This document shows positions 26,450 to 34,251 of a DNA stretch of 64,000 nucleotides, one piece after another. The notes beneath the pieces were generated by a model. That model had not been told where the DNA came from. It made no database searches and saw only the letters and a program-made list of their open reading frames with translations. Made by a program: the position numbers and the translations under genes. Location of the stretch: positions 2,289,501-2,353,500 of the forward strand of contig NZ_CP039695.1 in the NCBI RefSeq assembly GCF_005145025.1, read 5' to 3'. The first letter of the stretch is position 1. The number at the start of each line of letters is the position of its first letter. The DNA comes from Novosphingobium sp. EMRT-2 (lineage in GTDB: Bacteria; Pseudomonadota; Alphaproteobacteria; Sphingomonadales; Sphingomonadaceae).

Positions 26450-28483
26450 CTATCTCATCTTCTTGAGCAGCCAGGAGAATGTCTCTCCGCTGCGGGGAAT
26501 CTTGGCCTGGATGACAAGCTGGCGCGTCCCCATGGGGCGCCCCTGCCCGTCTGCCCACAGGCTTTCCTCGACCGAAACGGGGTCACGGCCGGACCGGAAC
26601 TGCCACAGGCTGCCGTCGGGAAGGGCCAGAGTCACCCCCAGACCGTCCTCGCCGGCGGCCAGCTCGATATTCGGACCGAGGTGGAAGCGCAAGGCGACGC
26701 CGATGGTACCGCGCTTGCCCTTGCGGCCCGCGGGCACCAGCAAGTCCTCCCCGCGCAGCTCGGTGCCGTCGTCGCGCAGGATCAGGATGCGCTGGTGCGA
26801 CAGGCCGTAGCGCGTGACATAGCCATTGTGGCTCGCCTCAATCCGGGTTGCGCCGCCACCCTTGTCGCCGCGCAAGGTGCGTCGGTCGATCTCGACCTCG
26901 GACACGCCCGAGCCGAGCTTGCCGTTGATGAGCACGGCGGTAGAGTTGAAATCGTCGATCGTCAGCGTGGAATGCGCCGCCGTGGCGCGCAGCCCCTGCG
27001 CCAGCCGCAGCGGGATGAGGCCGCCGGCAAAGGCTGCGCCGCCGCAGTTGACGATGATCCGTTCCGCGCCATGGCTCAGTTCGAACGCCAGCGTGGAGGC
27101 GCAGCCATCGCGGGTGTGGCGGGCCACCGGCGGGGGCGCCGCATCGACCTGAAGCACGGACTTGCCGGCATTCACGCGCTGATAGCCCCACTGGCGGGCA
27201 TCGCGCAGCGGCCGGGTGCGCACGCCGCTGGCCTTGACCAGCGCTTCTATCCGCGCGGCCGGGACGGCGCCGGCCCCCTGCCAGCTTCCCAGCCCGCCAT
27301 CGCCGTGCAGCAGTGCCAGCAGCGGCGGAACCAGCAGGTTGAGGATGGTATCGATCTGCGGCGGCGCATCACTGCGGACGGCGGCGTAGCAGGCCTTCAG
27401 CCGCACCAGCAGCTCGATCACCTCGATCTGGCCGAGAGGGCTGCGGGAAAGCACGCCGCCATCGTCGCCGATCAGATCGCCCACCGCGCGCATCAGGCCG
27501 GCTTCGCCGAACAGCCGGCGGGGATGGCCATCCGCCAGCAGAAGCCCGGCGGCGGTGATCGCGGTCCAGCCGGCGGTTTCGGCCAGCTTGTCGCCCGCCT
27601 TGCCGACGTTGCGGTCCAGCCAGCGCGCGGTTTCCTCGATCACCAGCAACATGCGCCCACGCGCCTTCTTGTCCGGGCCGGACAGCAGCAGCGGCGCGTG
27701 GATCAGCCAGGACAGCAGGCGGTGGCCGACGTTGCCTACGTCCCACGCCGGGGTGGCGTTGGGCTTGGGGTTGGCCGCCATCCAGATCTGCAGCACCCGT
27801 TCGGCAACCTGGGTGCATTGCTGGCGCGGCGCGCAGGCTTCGAGGTCAGCCAGCCAGCCAAAGCCATGGATCAGCCGCTCGAACGGGGGCGACAGGCGCG
27901 GGCCGCTGAACTCGACATCCGCGATCGGCGCCTTCACCCCGTGGAGCAGGAAATGGCCGGCGCGCAACGCGGTGCCGGCGGCCGTGTCACCGGGCAGTGG
28001 ATTGGCGACCGTTGCTGTCAGGCGCGGCCGCGCCCGCTTGCGGAACGGGTTGAGCGCGCCCGCCGGCAGCCCCATGCGATAGGCGAAGCGCACGAAGCGA
28101 TCGCCCGCGCCCACCGCGGGAGGGGAGAAATCGGCGAGCGCCAGCGCGCGGCCGGGCTCGATCGTTTCGGGCGTGGGCGTCAGTTCGGGCTCGGCTTCGA
28201 CCATGGCCAGGCGCTCCGGGGTCGGCGCTTCCGTCACAGGCGTTGCGGCTGGCGTTGGCTCGGCCGGCGTTGCTCCGGGCATGGACAGCAGTGGTTCCTC
28301 TCCCGGACCCAGCGGAATGGCCGGGCCTTCGCCGTGGCGAGCACCGGGATGGAAGGAACCACGCTTGATCCGTCCGTTGCCTTCCGTTGCCGGCACAGCC
28401 TCACCCCGTCCAACGCGCGAACCGGCCTCATTGTTTCCGGCGGCGCCAAAGGCGCGGGCGAAGGAAAGGCCGTTTTCGTTCAC
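26450..28483 (-). CDS. heparinase II/III family protein
   Basis: A 677-residue protein. The first ~120 residues are low-complexity (Ala/Pro/Glu/Thr-rich, e.g. PAEPTPAATPVTEAPTPE), then comes the family start GDRFVRFAYRMGLPAG, a helical toroid domain (about 180-400, with NHWL-like WDVGNVGHRLLSWLIH), and a beta-sandwich lyase domain (about 430-660, with NCGGAAFAG, HSTLTIDDFNST, SHNGY-RYGLSHQR). Homologues beside purH are common in alphaproteobacteria; they may act on envelope polysaccharide, but the substrate is unknown. The start GTG 28483 is 5 bases from the rpe stop; an internal ATG at 28204 would remove most of the disordered part. Confidence 0.82.
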   Translation of the reverse strand: MNENGLSFARAFGAAGNNEAGSRVGRGEAVPATEGNGRIKRGSFHPGARHGEGPAIPLGPGEEPLLSMPGATPAEPTPAATPVTEAPTPERLAMVEAEPELTPTPETIEPGRALALADFSPPAVGAGDRFVRFAYRMGLPAGALNPFRKRARPRLTATVANPLPGDTAAGTALRAGHFLLHGVKAPIADVEFSGPRLSPPFERLIHGFGWLADLEACAPRQQCTQVAERVLQIWMAANPKPNATPAWDVGNVGHRLLSWLIHAPLLLSGPDKKARGRMLLVIEETARWLDRNVGKAGDKLAETAGWTAITAAGLLLADGHPRRLFGEAGLMRAVGDLIGDDGGVLSRSPLGQIEVIELLVRLKACYAAVRSDAPPQIDTILNLLVPPLLALLHGDGGLGSWQGAGAVPAARIEALVKASGVRTRPLRDARQWGYQRVNAGKSVLQVDAAPPPVARHTRDGCASTLAFELSHGAERIIVNCGGAAFAGGLIPLRLAQGLRATAAHSTLTIDDFNSTAVLINGKLGSGVSEVEIDRRTLRGDKGGGATRIEASHNGYVTRYGLSHQRILILRDDGTELRGEDLLVPAGRKGKRGTIGVALRFHLGPNIELAAGEDGLGVTLALPDGSLWQFRSGRDPVSVEESLWADGQGRPMGTRQLVIQAKIPRSGETFSWLLKKMR

Positions 28484-28487
28484 GGCG

Positions 28488-29150
28488 TCAGCCCGCCCCC
28501 TTCAGCGCGGCGATATTGGCCGCGTAATGGCTCGGTCCGCCACGGAAACTGGCGGTTCCGGCCACCAGCACGTCCGCGCCGGCCCCGGTGCACAGCCGGG
28601 CGGTTTCGAGATCGACCCCGCCATCCACTTCGAGGTGAATCGGCCGGCCGGTCTTATCGATCATCTTGCGGACCGCCTCGATCTTGCGAAGCTGGCTGGA
28701 AATGAAGCTCTGCCCGCCGAAGCCGGGGTTGACGCTCATGATCAGCACCAGGTCGATCTCGTCGATGAGGTAGTCGAGCATCTTGGCCGGCGTCGCGGGG
28801 TTCAGCGAGATGCCGGCCTTCTTGCCCAGCGCCCGGATCGCCTGCACCGTGCGGTGGACGTGCGGGCCGGCTTCGGGGTGGACGGTGATGATGTCGGCGC
28901 CGGCGTCGGCAAAGGCCTGCAGGTAGCCATCGACCGGCGAGATCATCAGGTGGACATCGAACGGCTTCGCCGTGTGCGGACGCAGCGCCTTCACCACGCC
29001 GGGGCCGATGGTGATATTGGGCACGAAGTGGCCGTCCATCACATCGACATGAATCCAGTCCGCGCCGGCGGCATCGATAGCGCGAACTTCCTCGCCCAGA
29101 CGGGCGAAGTCCGCGGAAAGGATCGAGGGCGAAATCAGCGGAACAGCCAT
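28488..29150 (-). CDS. rpe: ribulose-phosphate 3-epimerase
   Basis: A 220-residue TIM-barrel Rpe. Metal and catalytic residues are in place: SILSADF at 9-15, [12 protein letters not shown] at 34-45 (H34, D36), H67 in DVHLMI, and the C-terminal EVDGGVD with its catalytic aspartate, followed by [12 protein letters not shown]. It interconverts ribulose 5-phosphate and xylulose 5-phosphate. It heads the rpe-heparinase-purH operon, so a pentose-phosphate enzyme that feeds PRPP is cotranscribed with purine synthesis. A structured RNA element with an intrinsic terminator lies 75 bases upstream on the same strand. Confidence 0.97.
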   Translation of the reverse strand: MAVPLISPSILSADFARLGEEVRAIDAAGADWIHVDVMDGHFVPNITIGPGVVKALRPHTAKPFDVHLMISPVDGYLQAFADAGADIITVHPEAGPHVHRTVQAIRALGKKAGISLNPATPAKMLDYLIDEIDLVLIMSVNPGFGGQSFISSQLRKIEAVRKMIDKTGRPIHLEVDGGVDLETARLCTGAGADVLVAGTASFRGGPSHYAANIAALKGAG

Positions 29151-29225
29151 GGACGGGAACGATCTTCGCTGCCTGCGGTCTTGCGAACCTGTTTCGGGAT
29201 ACCGTGAACTGTGGACGGCGGGTCG

Positions 29226-29366
29226 GAAAAAACCGGTCTGATGGGACCGGGCGATTTCTTCACGCCGCGTTCGGGCTTACCGGCGGCGAATCGCCCGAAC
29301 AAGCGTGAATCCGCCGTTTTCCACACGGATTAGGCCAGGTTGCACACTTTGCCGGCTCCCTGCCGG
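29226..29366 (-). ncRNA. structured RNA ending in an intrinsic terminator (sRNA or rpe leader)
   Basis: The gap 29151-29525 has no credible gene. Read on the minus strand, it contains a compound stem: CGCC/GGCG outer pairs (29312-29315 with 29250-29253), TTCACGC with GCGTGAA (29309-29303 with 29265-29259) and GTTCGGGC with GCCCGAAC (29300-29293 with 29276-29269). This is followed at once by CCGGTC-N6-GACCGG (29250-29233) and six Us (29232-29227), a textbook terminator. A further hairpin with an AGGGA loop is at 29352-29366. The 5' end is not visible; rpe starts 75 bases downstream. It is either a free sRNA or an attenuator. Confidence 0.6.
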
Positions 29367-29525
29367 ATTAAGCGCGCGTTCACGGCCCGAATTGGATATG
29401 GCGGGGGCGCGAAACCCGCATTACAGGGGCATCGCGACAAAAGGTCAGGCGGTTTCGGTGGTCGGCCGGCAAGAGCGGGCTCCGAAAGCGATGTTGACGG
29501 GAACAGCAACTGGGATTGAAGCGAT

Positions 29526-30014
29526 ATGACCTTGCCGAGACGTATCCGCGCCGCGGCCGCAGCCGTCCTTGCGCTTGCCGGATCGAGCCTGTTCGCCAGT
29601 TCCGCGCAAGCCGCGCCGAATTGCGCCGGCCCCGCGAGCGATACCTGGATCAACATCGTGGTGGATGGCCTGCGCAACGGCAACGGCCTGATCGCAGTGA
29701 CGCTGTACGAGGACGATTCCCGCAAGTTCCTGGTCAAGCACGGATCGCTCTATGTCGGGCGGGTCGATGCCGCCGCGCCCGAAACGCGCCTGTGCCTGTT
29801 CGTGCCGCGGCCCGGCGTCTATGCCATTGCGGTCTATCACGACGAGGATTCGTCGGGGAAGATCAACCGCAGCGGCGTGCTCGGCATCCCCACCGAAGGC
29901 TTCGGCTTTTCCAACAATCCGCCGACCATCGCCAGCCTGCCCGCGTTCCGTTCGGTGCGGATCAGCATCCCGCGCAGCAACCTGTCCACGCGGATTCACC
30001 TGAAATATCCCTGA
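29526..30014 (+). CDS. exported DUF2141 domain protein
   Basis: A 162-residue protein. Residues 1-29 are a signal peptide (RIRAAAAAVLALAGSSLFASSAQA-AP), so it is periplasmic or secreted. The rest matches the DUF2141 beta-sandwich: NIVVDGLRNGNGLIAVTLYEDD, then FVPRPGVYAIAVYHDEDSSGKINRSGVLGIPTEGFGFSNNP. DUF2141 proteins are of unknown function and recall carbohydrate- or ligand-binding sandwiches. It has a divergent promoter region with the ncRNA/rpe side and converges with the NTP transferase gene at a 9-base gap. Confidence 0.88.
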   Translation: MTLPRRIRAAAAAVLALAGSSLFASSAQAAPNCAGPASDTWINIVVDGLRNGNGLIAVTLYEDDSRKFLVKHGSLYVGRVDAAAPETRLCLFVPRPGVYAIAVYHDEDSSGKINRSGVLGIPTEGFGFSNNPPTIASLPAFRSVRISIPRSNLSTRIHLKYP

Positions 30015-30023
30015 GGGGGCGGT

Positions 30024-30770
30024 TCAGCCCGGCACGCCGTTGAACATCGGCGCGAGATGCCAAGGCGCCAGTTCTTCGGCCAGCGCGTGCGCGCGCGGGT
30101 CGTCGACGTCCATCCACCAGGCATCGTCGATGTCCATCGTCGCCGCGCGGCCGCGATCGGCCAGAACCTGCATGCCGTCCGAAAGGCTGCCCGCCTTGCC
30201 CGCTGCGATGGCCTCGCGGATCGCCGTGGCCAGCTCCGGCGTGGCCAGGAACGCGCCGCAATCGACCGCGTCATAGGGCTCGATGGTCTTGCCGATGGCG
30301 GTGATGAAGCCCCGATCGTCCAGCCGCACCCAGGTGGCGTCGTCGGGATCGACCAGCGGATTGTCGAGCCGGCGGTCGATCGCCAGCGTCACGCCCCGGT
30401 CGGGCGCGTCCTGCGCCAGCAGGCTGGCCAGGATCTCGGCCTCGAACATGTGGTCGGCCATCATCAGCAGGTAGTTGCCTTCGCACCGCGTGGCGCCGGC
30501 CATCACCGAATGGCCGTTGGGCGTGGACCAGTCGGCCAGGCGCACGGGCACGATTTCCACCGCCAGCCGCTGCGACAGATCGGCCAGGAACGCCTCGACC
30601 ATCTCGGCGCGGTGGCCGGTGACCACGACCACGCGGGTCACCCCCGCGATCATGGCCTGCCGCACGCCGATTTCGATCAGCGGCACCCCGGCGACCGGCG
30701 TCAGCGGCTTGGAAGGGGAAAGGTCGGCAAGCCGGCTGCCATAGCCGGCGGCGATGATGAGCGCGTCCAT
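30024..30770 (-). CDS. sugar/inositol-phosphate nucleotidyltransferase
   Basis: A 248-residue nucleotidyltransferase. The signature MDALIIAAGYGSRLADLSPSKPLTPVAGVPL has the GxGxRL nucleotide-binding loop and the conserved SKPL lysine; LLMMADHMFEAEIL is the metal-binding D-x-x region. Because it is beside inositol-3-phosphate synthase and a CDP-alcohol phosphatidyltransferase, it may be an inositol-1-phosphate cytidylyltransferase, which makes CDP-inositol from CTP as in the archaeal di-inositol-phosphate route. The family alone only shows NTP plus sugar phosphate. Start is ATG 30770. A strong terminator lies between it and the upstream ino1, so it may be transcribed separately or by read-through. 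Confidence 0.8.
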   Translation of the reverse strand: MDALIIAAGYGSRLADLSPSKPLTPVAGVPLIEIGVRQAMIAGVTRVVVVTGHRAEMVEAFLADLSQRLAVEIVPVRLADWSTPNGHSVMAGATRCEGNYLLMMADHMFEAEILASLLAQDAPDRGVTLAIDRRLDNPLVDPDDATWVRLDDRGFITAIGKTIEPYDAVDCGAFLATPELATAIREAIAAGKAGSLSDGMQVLADRGRAATMDIDDAWWMDVDDPRAHALAEELAPWHLAPMFNGVPG

Positions 30771-30809
30771 GATCCTGGGCTTTGCCTCTCTGGGATTCCT
30801 GCCGGGCTG

Positions 30810-30860
30810 AAAAAGCAGCGGGCCGGCCGAACGTCCAACGTCCGGCCGGCCCGCCCTGTT
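30810..30860. terminator. strong terminator downstream of inositol-3-phosphate synthase
   Basis: GCGGGCCGGCCG (30818-30829) pairs perfectly with CGGCCGGCCCGC (30843-30854). On the minus strand the stem is followed by TGCTTTTT, ending the ino1 transcript. The plus-strand side has CCTGTTTTG. Confidence 0.85.
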
Positions 30861-30877
30861 TTGTCGCGTCGGTCCGC

Positions 30878-31978
30878 TTACTCGGCGGCGAGCGCCTGGT
30901 CGGAAACGTATTCCTCGACCATCTGCGCGGCGACGTCGTCGTTGAACTGCTGCGGCGGGTGCTTGCAGAAGTAGGCCGACGGGCCGATCAGCGCACCGCC
31001 CTCGCCACGTTCCAGCGCAACCTTGCAGCAACGGATCGCGTCCATCACGCAGGCGGCCGAGTTCGGGCTGTCTTCCACCGAAAGGCGGAGTTCGAGGTTC
31101 ATCGGCACGTTGCCCCACTGCGCGCCTTCCAGGCGCAGGAAGCACAGCTTGTTGTCCTTCTGCCAGGGAACATAGTCCGACGGGCCGACGTGGATGTTCT
31201 CGTCCTCAAGGCGCTGGGCCAGCATGGCCTGCACCGCCTCGGTCTTCGATTCCTTCTTGCTGCCCAGACGCTGGCGGTCGAGCATGTTCATGAAATCGGT
31301 GTTGCCGCCGGTGTTGAGCTGGTAGGTGCGCTCCACGGTCACGCCGCGCGCGCCGAACAGGCTGGACAGCACGCGGTGGACGATCGTGGCGCCGACCTGC
31401 GCCTTGATGTCGTCACCCACGATCGGGATGCGCTTGGCGCGGAACTTTGCTTCCCATTCGGGACGGCTGGCGATGAACACCGGCATGCAGTTGACCACCG
31501 CGACGCCGGCTTCGAGCGCGCATTCCATGTAGAATTCGGTCGCGTCCTGCGAACCGACCGGCAGGAAGTTCAGGAGAACCTCGGCGCCCGTTTCCTTGAG
31601 CGCGGCGACGATCGATTCCTTGGTCGCTTCGGGCGCGTCGGCCACGATGAAGCCCTTGTCGCCCATGCCGGTCATGTGATCGGCAACGCCATCGAGCTTC
31701 TTGCCCATGATGACCTTGGCGCCGGTGGCCGGAACGTCGGGGAAGAACACGGCGGTGCAGTTCGGACCGGCGAAGATGGCTTCGCTGATGTCCTTGCCCA
31801 CCTTGCGCGCGTCGACGTCGATGCCGAGCACGAAGTCCACGTCACCCGCGCCGTAGCCACCGATCCGGTCATGGATCAGGCCCTGCGACGAGTTGTTGTT
31901 CCGATAGTGATAGACCCCCTGGACCAGCGAGCTGGCGCAGTTGCCCACGCCGATCACGGCGACCTTGATTGGCTTCAT
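30878..31978 (-). CDS. inositol-3-phosphate synthase
   Basis: A 366-residue myo-inositol-1-phosphate synthase of the short bacterial/archaeal type. The Rossmann NAD-binding segment VAVIGVGNCASSLVQGVYHYR is at the N-terminus; GDDIKAQVGATIVHRVL and the NTGGNTDFMNMLD motif are family hallmarks, with lysines at SKKESKTEAV in the active-site region. It isomerises glucose 6-phosphate to L-myo-inositol 1-phosphate using NAD. Start ATG 31978. Neighbouring NTP transferase and two CDP-alcohol phosphatidyltransferases suggest the product goes into an inositol lipid. Confidence 0.95.
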   Translation of the reverse strand: MKPIKVAVIGVGNCASSLVQGVYHYRNNNSSQGLIHDRIGGYGAGDVDFVLGIDVDARKVGKDISEAIFAGPNCTAVFFPDVPATGAKVIMGKKLDGVADHMTGMGDKGFIVADAPEATKESIVAALKETGAEVLLNFLPVGSQDATEFYMECALEAGVAVVNCMPVFIASRPEWEAKFRAKRIPIVGDDIKAQVGATIVHRVLSSLFGARGVTVERTYQLNTGGNTDFMNMLDRQRLGSKKESKTEAVQAMLAQRLEDENIHVGPSDYVPWQKDNKLCFLRLEGAQWGNVPMNLELRLSVEDSPNSAACVMDAIRCCKVALERGEGGALIGPSAYFCKHPPQQFNDDVAAQMVEEYVSDQALAAE

Positions 31979-32074
31979 GAATCTCGATCCCTTCACACAG
32001 GCGCCAAGCGGCGGCTGTAACTAAATTGCCTCATTTCCATTTCGCGCGGCAAATGCAAGCACATTTCCCTGACG

Positions 32075-33202
32075 TCATGCTTGCGTAGGCCGCAGGGCAA
32101 GGATGACAGCGACCAGCCATCCCCCGGCAGCAACCGCAAACAGGGCAAGCACCAGCGGAGCAAGCCCGAACGCAATGAGCAATGCGAAAGCCAGTGCGAA
32201 GAAATCCCGGCTAGTAAGGTAAGTCAGCCCCTGCATCAAGCGCGATGGCTCACCGTTCGTACCTTGCCGACGGTAATGGTCCTTCACCACGTCAAAACTG
32301 AACGGCGCCTGACTGCGCGCGGCGGCCCGGCCGATCATCACCAGTCCGCTGGCCAGCAGGACAAGGCCGGCATAGCCGAACGTCGCATAGACCACTTCGC
32401 CGCGCATCTGCAGGTTGATGGCCACGCCCAGCAGGAACGACAGATTCGTCGCGGCATCCACGAGGCTGTCCATCTTCGCGCCCGCCGGCGAGCTGCGGAA
32501 GGTGGCGCGCGAAATTTCCCCGTCAACCCCGTCGAAGATCGATGCGGCCTGAAACAGGATCGCCCCCACCACCAGCCCGGTCGCTCCCCAGAACAGCAGG
32601 CTGGCGAACATTGCGGCGGCGATCAGCCCGGTGCCGACGGTTGCGTGAACCGGGCGGATTCCCGGAAAATGCAGCAACAGCGCGGAAATCGCCTGCGAGA
32701 TGGGCCGGTTGAGATGGCGCGAGACGATTCCGTCGGTCGGCTTGGCGGTGGAGCGCACGACGGCGCGCGCGGCGGCGGCCAGCCGGCGCGACGATTCCGC
32801 ACCCTGGGCGGTCATCCGTCCGGCGACCTGGTTGGCTTCCTCCTGCGGCACGACCTGCACCAGATCGGCCTGCGTGATGCCGTCGGGTTCGGCGATCGCG
32901 CGCAGGATCGCCTCGGCGGCCGGCTGCCGATCGCCGGGAATCATCGCCACCCGGTCGAACCCGCCTTCGACCGCGAGGGCCGATCCGTTGCCGAAATGCA
33001 CGTCCATGCCATCGGCCAGCCGGTCGATCTCGGCGCGCGTCGCCGCCGAAGGTTCCCATCCCGCGCCGGCGGTGACCCAGCATACCGAAAGGCCCGCGCG
33101 CCGTGCCTCGCGCACCGAACGCGCGGCGGCGGGAACGCCCGCGACCAGCCGCTCGGCATCGCGCCCCGATGCGAAAACGATGACTCCCAGCGGCAATTTC
33201 AT
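32075..33202 (-). CDS. CDP-alcohol phosphatidyltransferase with N-terminal transferase-like domain
   Basis: A 375-residue protein in two parts. Residues 1-150 form an alpha/beta domain that recalls a degenerate nucleotidyltransferase, without the glycine-rich nucleotide loop. Residues 155-375 are a membrane CDP-alcohol phosphatidyltransferase: DGIVSRHLNRPIS at 157-169, and the catalytic pattern D224-xx-DG-xx-SR-x8-G241-xxx-D245-xxx-D249, with an alanine-to-serine change before the arginine. Five or six membrane helices follow. The two-part layout resembles the archaeal IPCT/DIPPS fusion. It would join phospho-inositol, or another phospho-alcohol, to a membrane lipid. It lies 97 bases upstream of ino1. 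Confidence 0.82.
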   Translation of the reverse strand: MKLPLGVIVFASGRDAERLVAGVPAAARSVREARRAGLSVCWVTAGAGWEPSAATRAEIDRLADGMDVHFGNGSALAVEGGFDRVAMIPGDRQPAAEAILRAIAEPDGITQADLVQVVPQEEANQVAGRMTAQGAESSRRLAAAARAVVRSTAKPTDGIVSRHLNRPISQAISALLLHFPGIRPVHATVGTGLIAAAMFASLLFWGATGLVVGAILFQAASIFDGVDGEISRATFRSSPAGAKMDSLVDAATNLSFLLGVAINLQMRGEVVYATFGYAGLVLLASGLVMIGRAAARSQAPFSFDVVKDHYRRQGTNGEPSRLMQGLTYLTSRDFFALAFALLIAFGLAPLVLALFAVAAGGWLVAVILALRPTQA

Positions 33203-33319
33203 CTATTCGATCCCCAGGGCTGGCCGAATGAACGCATCCACCCTGTTCAGTAAGTGGCGCGGCTTATATAGCCGCCATCGGCGGTCGCCAAGGTGGCGAA
33301 ACGTCGGGAGGTATTTCGG

Positions 33320-34237
33320 ATGATTACGCGCGCAGTGGAACCTCGTCGGCCGCAACGGCCGCGCGAAATGCAGGATCCGCTGAACCTGTACCTCTATCAT
33401 CCGCTGTCCTGGCAGCTGGCGCGCCGGCTCGCGCACACGCCGGTGACGCCCAACATGGTTTCGGTGGCCGGGGGCCTATTCGTCGTGGCGGCGGGTTTCT
33501 GCTACTGGGGCGTGCCGTGGCCGCTCGGCGCGGCGCTGGGCATGGCGCTGCACATGACCTGGCATATCGTCGATGGCGCGGACGGCGATCTGGCGCGGGT
33601 TACCGGCAAGTCCAGCCCGCTCGGCGAAATGGTCGACGGCATTTGCGACTATACCAGCCATATCGTGCTCTACGTGCTGCTCGCCTTCGTGCTCACGCGC
33701 ACGATGGGGGCGGGCTGGGCCTGGTTCTGGACGCTGGCGGCGGGCGCCAGCCACATCGTGCAGTCGAACCACGTCGAAGTGCAGCGGCGCTTCTACCAGT
33801 ACTGGATGTACGGCGTGCCCTGGCTGCACAACGCCAAGGGCGACCAGCCGGGCCTGTTCGAGGAGAAGCGCGGCCCCTGGCGCATCTTCCTGCAGACCAT
33901 CGTGCGGCTTTACCTGCGGCTGGCGGCGGGCATGTCGCCCCACGCGCTGGTGATCGACGGCGCGGTCAAGGCGGCGCAGGCCGATCCCGCGCGGCTGGCG
34001 GCGATCCGGGCCGAAGTGCGGCGCGAACAGCAGCCCTTGCTGCGCGTCCTGAAGCTGCTCGGCCCCAACCCGCGCGCAATCGTGCTGGGCCTGGCGATGT
34101 TCGCGGGCAGCCCGCTTTACTATTTCCTGTACCAGACGGTGGTGCTGAACCTGCTGATGGCCGTGTCCGTCCAGCTTCACAACGCGGCGGCGATGCGCAC
34201 CGCGCAGCGGCTGGAGGCCGAGGGGCTGACGGCCTGA
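33320..34237 (+). CDS. CDP-alcohol phosphatidyltransferase
   Basis: A 305-residue integral membrane enzyme with the complete catalytic motif D85-xx-DG-xx-AR-x8-G102-xxx-D106-xxx-D110 (WHIVDGADGDLARV and GEMVDGICD). The N-terminal QDPLNLYLYHPLSWQLARRL is the typical entry helix. Several hydrophobic segments (about 47-82, 110-145, 240-270) span the membrane. It transfers a phospho-alcohol head group from or to a CDP-activated partner. Its start ATG 33320 follows GGGAGG; it is divergent from the other phosphatidyltransferase, the two promoters sharing 117 bases. Confidence 0.88.
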   Translation: MITRAVEPRRPQRPREMQDPLNLYLYHPLSWQLARRLAHTPVTPNMVSVAGGLFVVAAGFCYWGVPWPLGAALGMALHMTWHIVDGADGDLARVTGKSSPLGEMVDGICDYTSHIVLYVLLAFVLTRTMGAGWAWFWTLAAGASHIVQSNHVEVQRRFYQYWMYGVPWLHNAKGDQPGLFEEKRGPWRIFLQTIVRLYLRLAAGMSPHALVIDGAVKAAQADPARLAAIRAEVRREQQPLLRVLKLLGPNPRAIVLGLAMFAGSPLYYFLYQTVVLNLLMAVSVQLHNAAAMRTAQRLEAEGLTA

Positions 34238-34251
34238 GAGCCTGACTCCGG

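Noticed and set aside
24803..28705. A 1300-codon open frame on the plus strand
   Set aside because: It is antisense to purH and the heparinase gene, both with full conserved motifs; its own translation has no recognisable domain.
29135..29326. A 63-codon minus-strand frame before rpe
   Set aside because: It runs through the strong stem and terminator and overlaps the rpe start, with no ribosome-binding site or conserved sequence seen. The RNA structure explains the region better.
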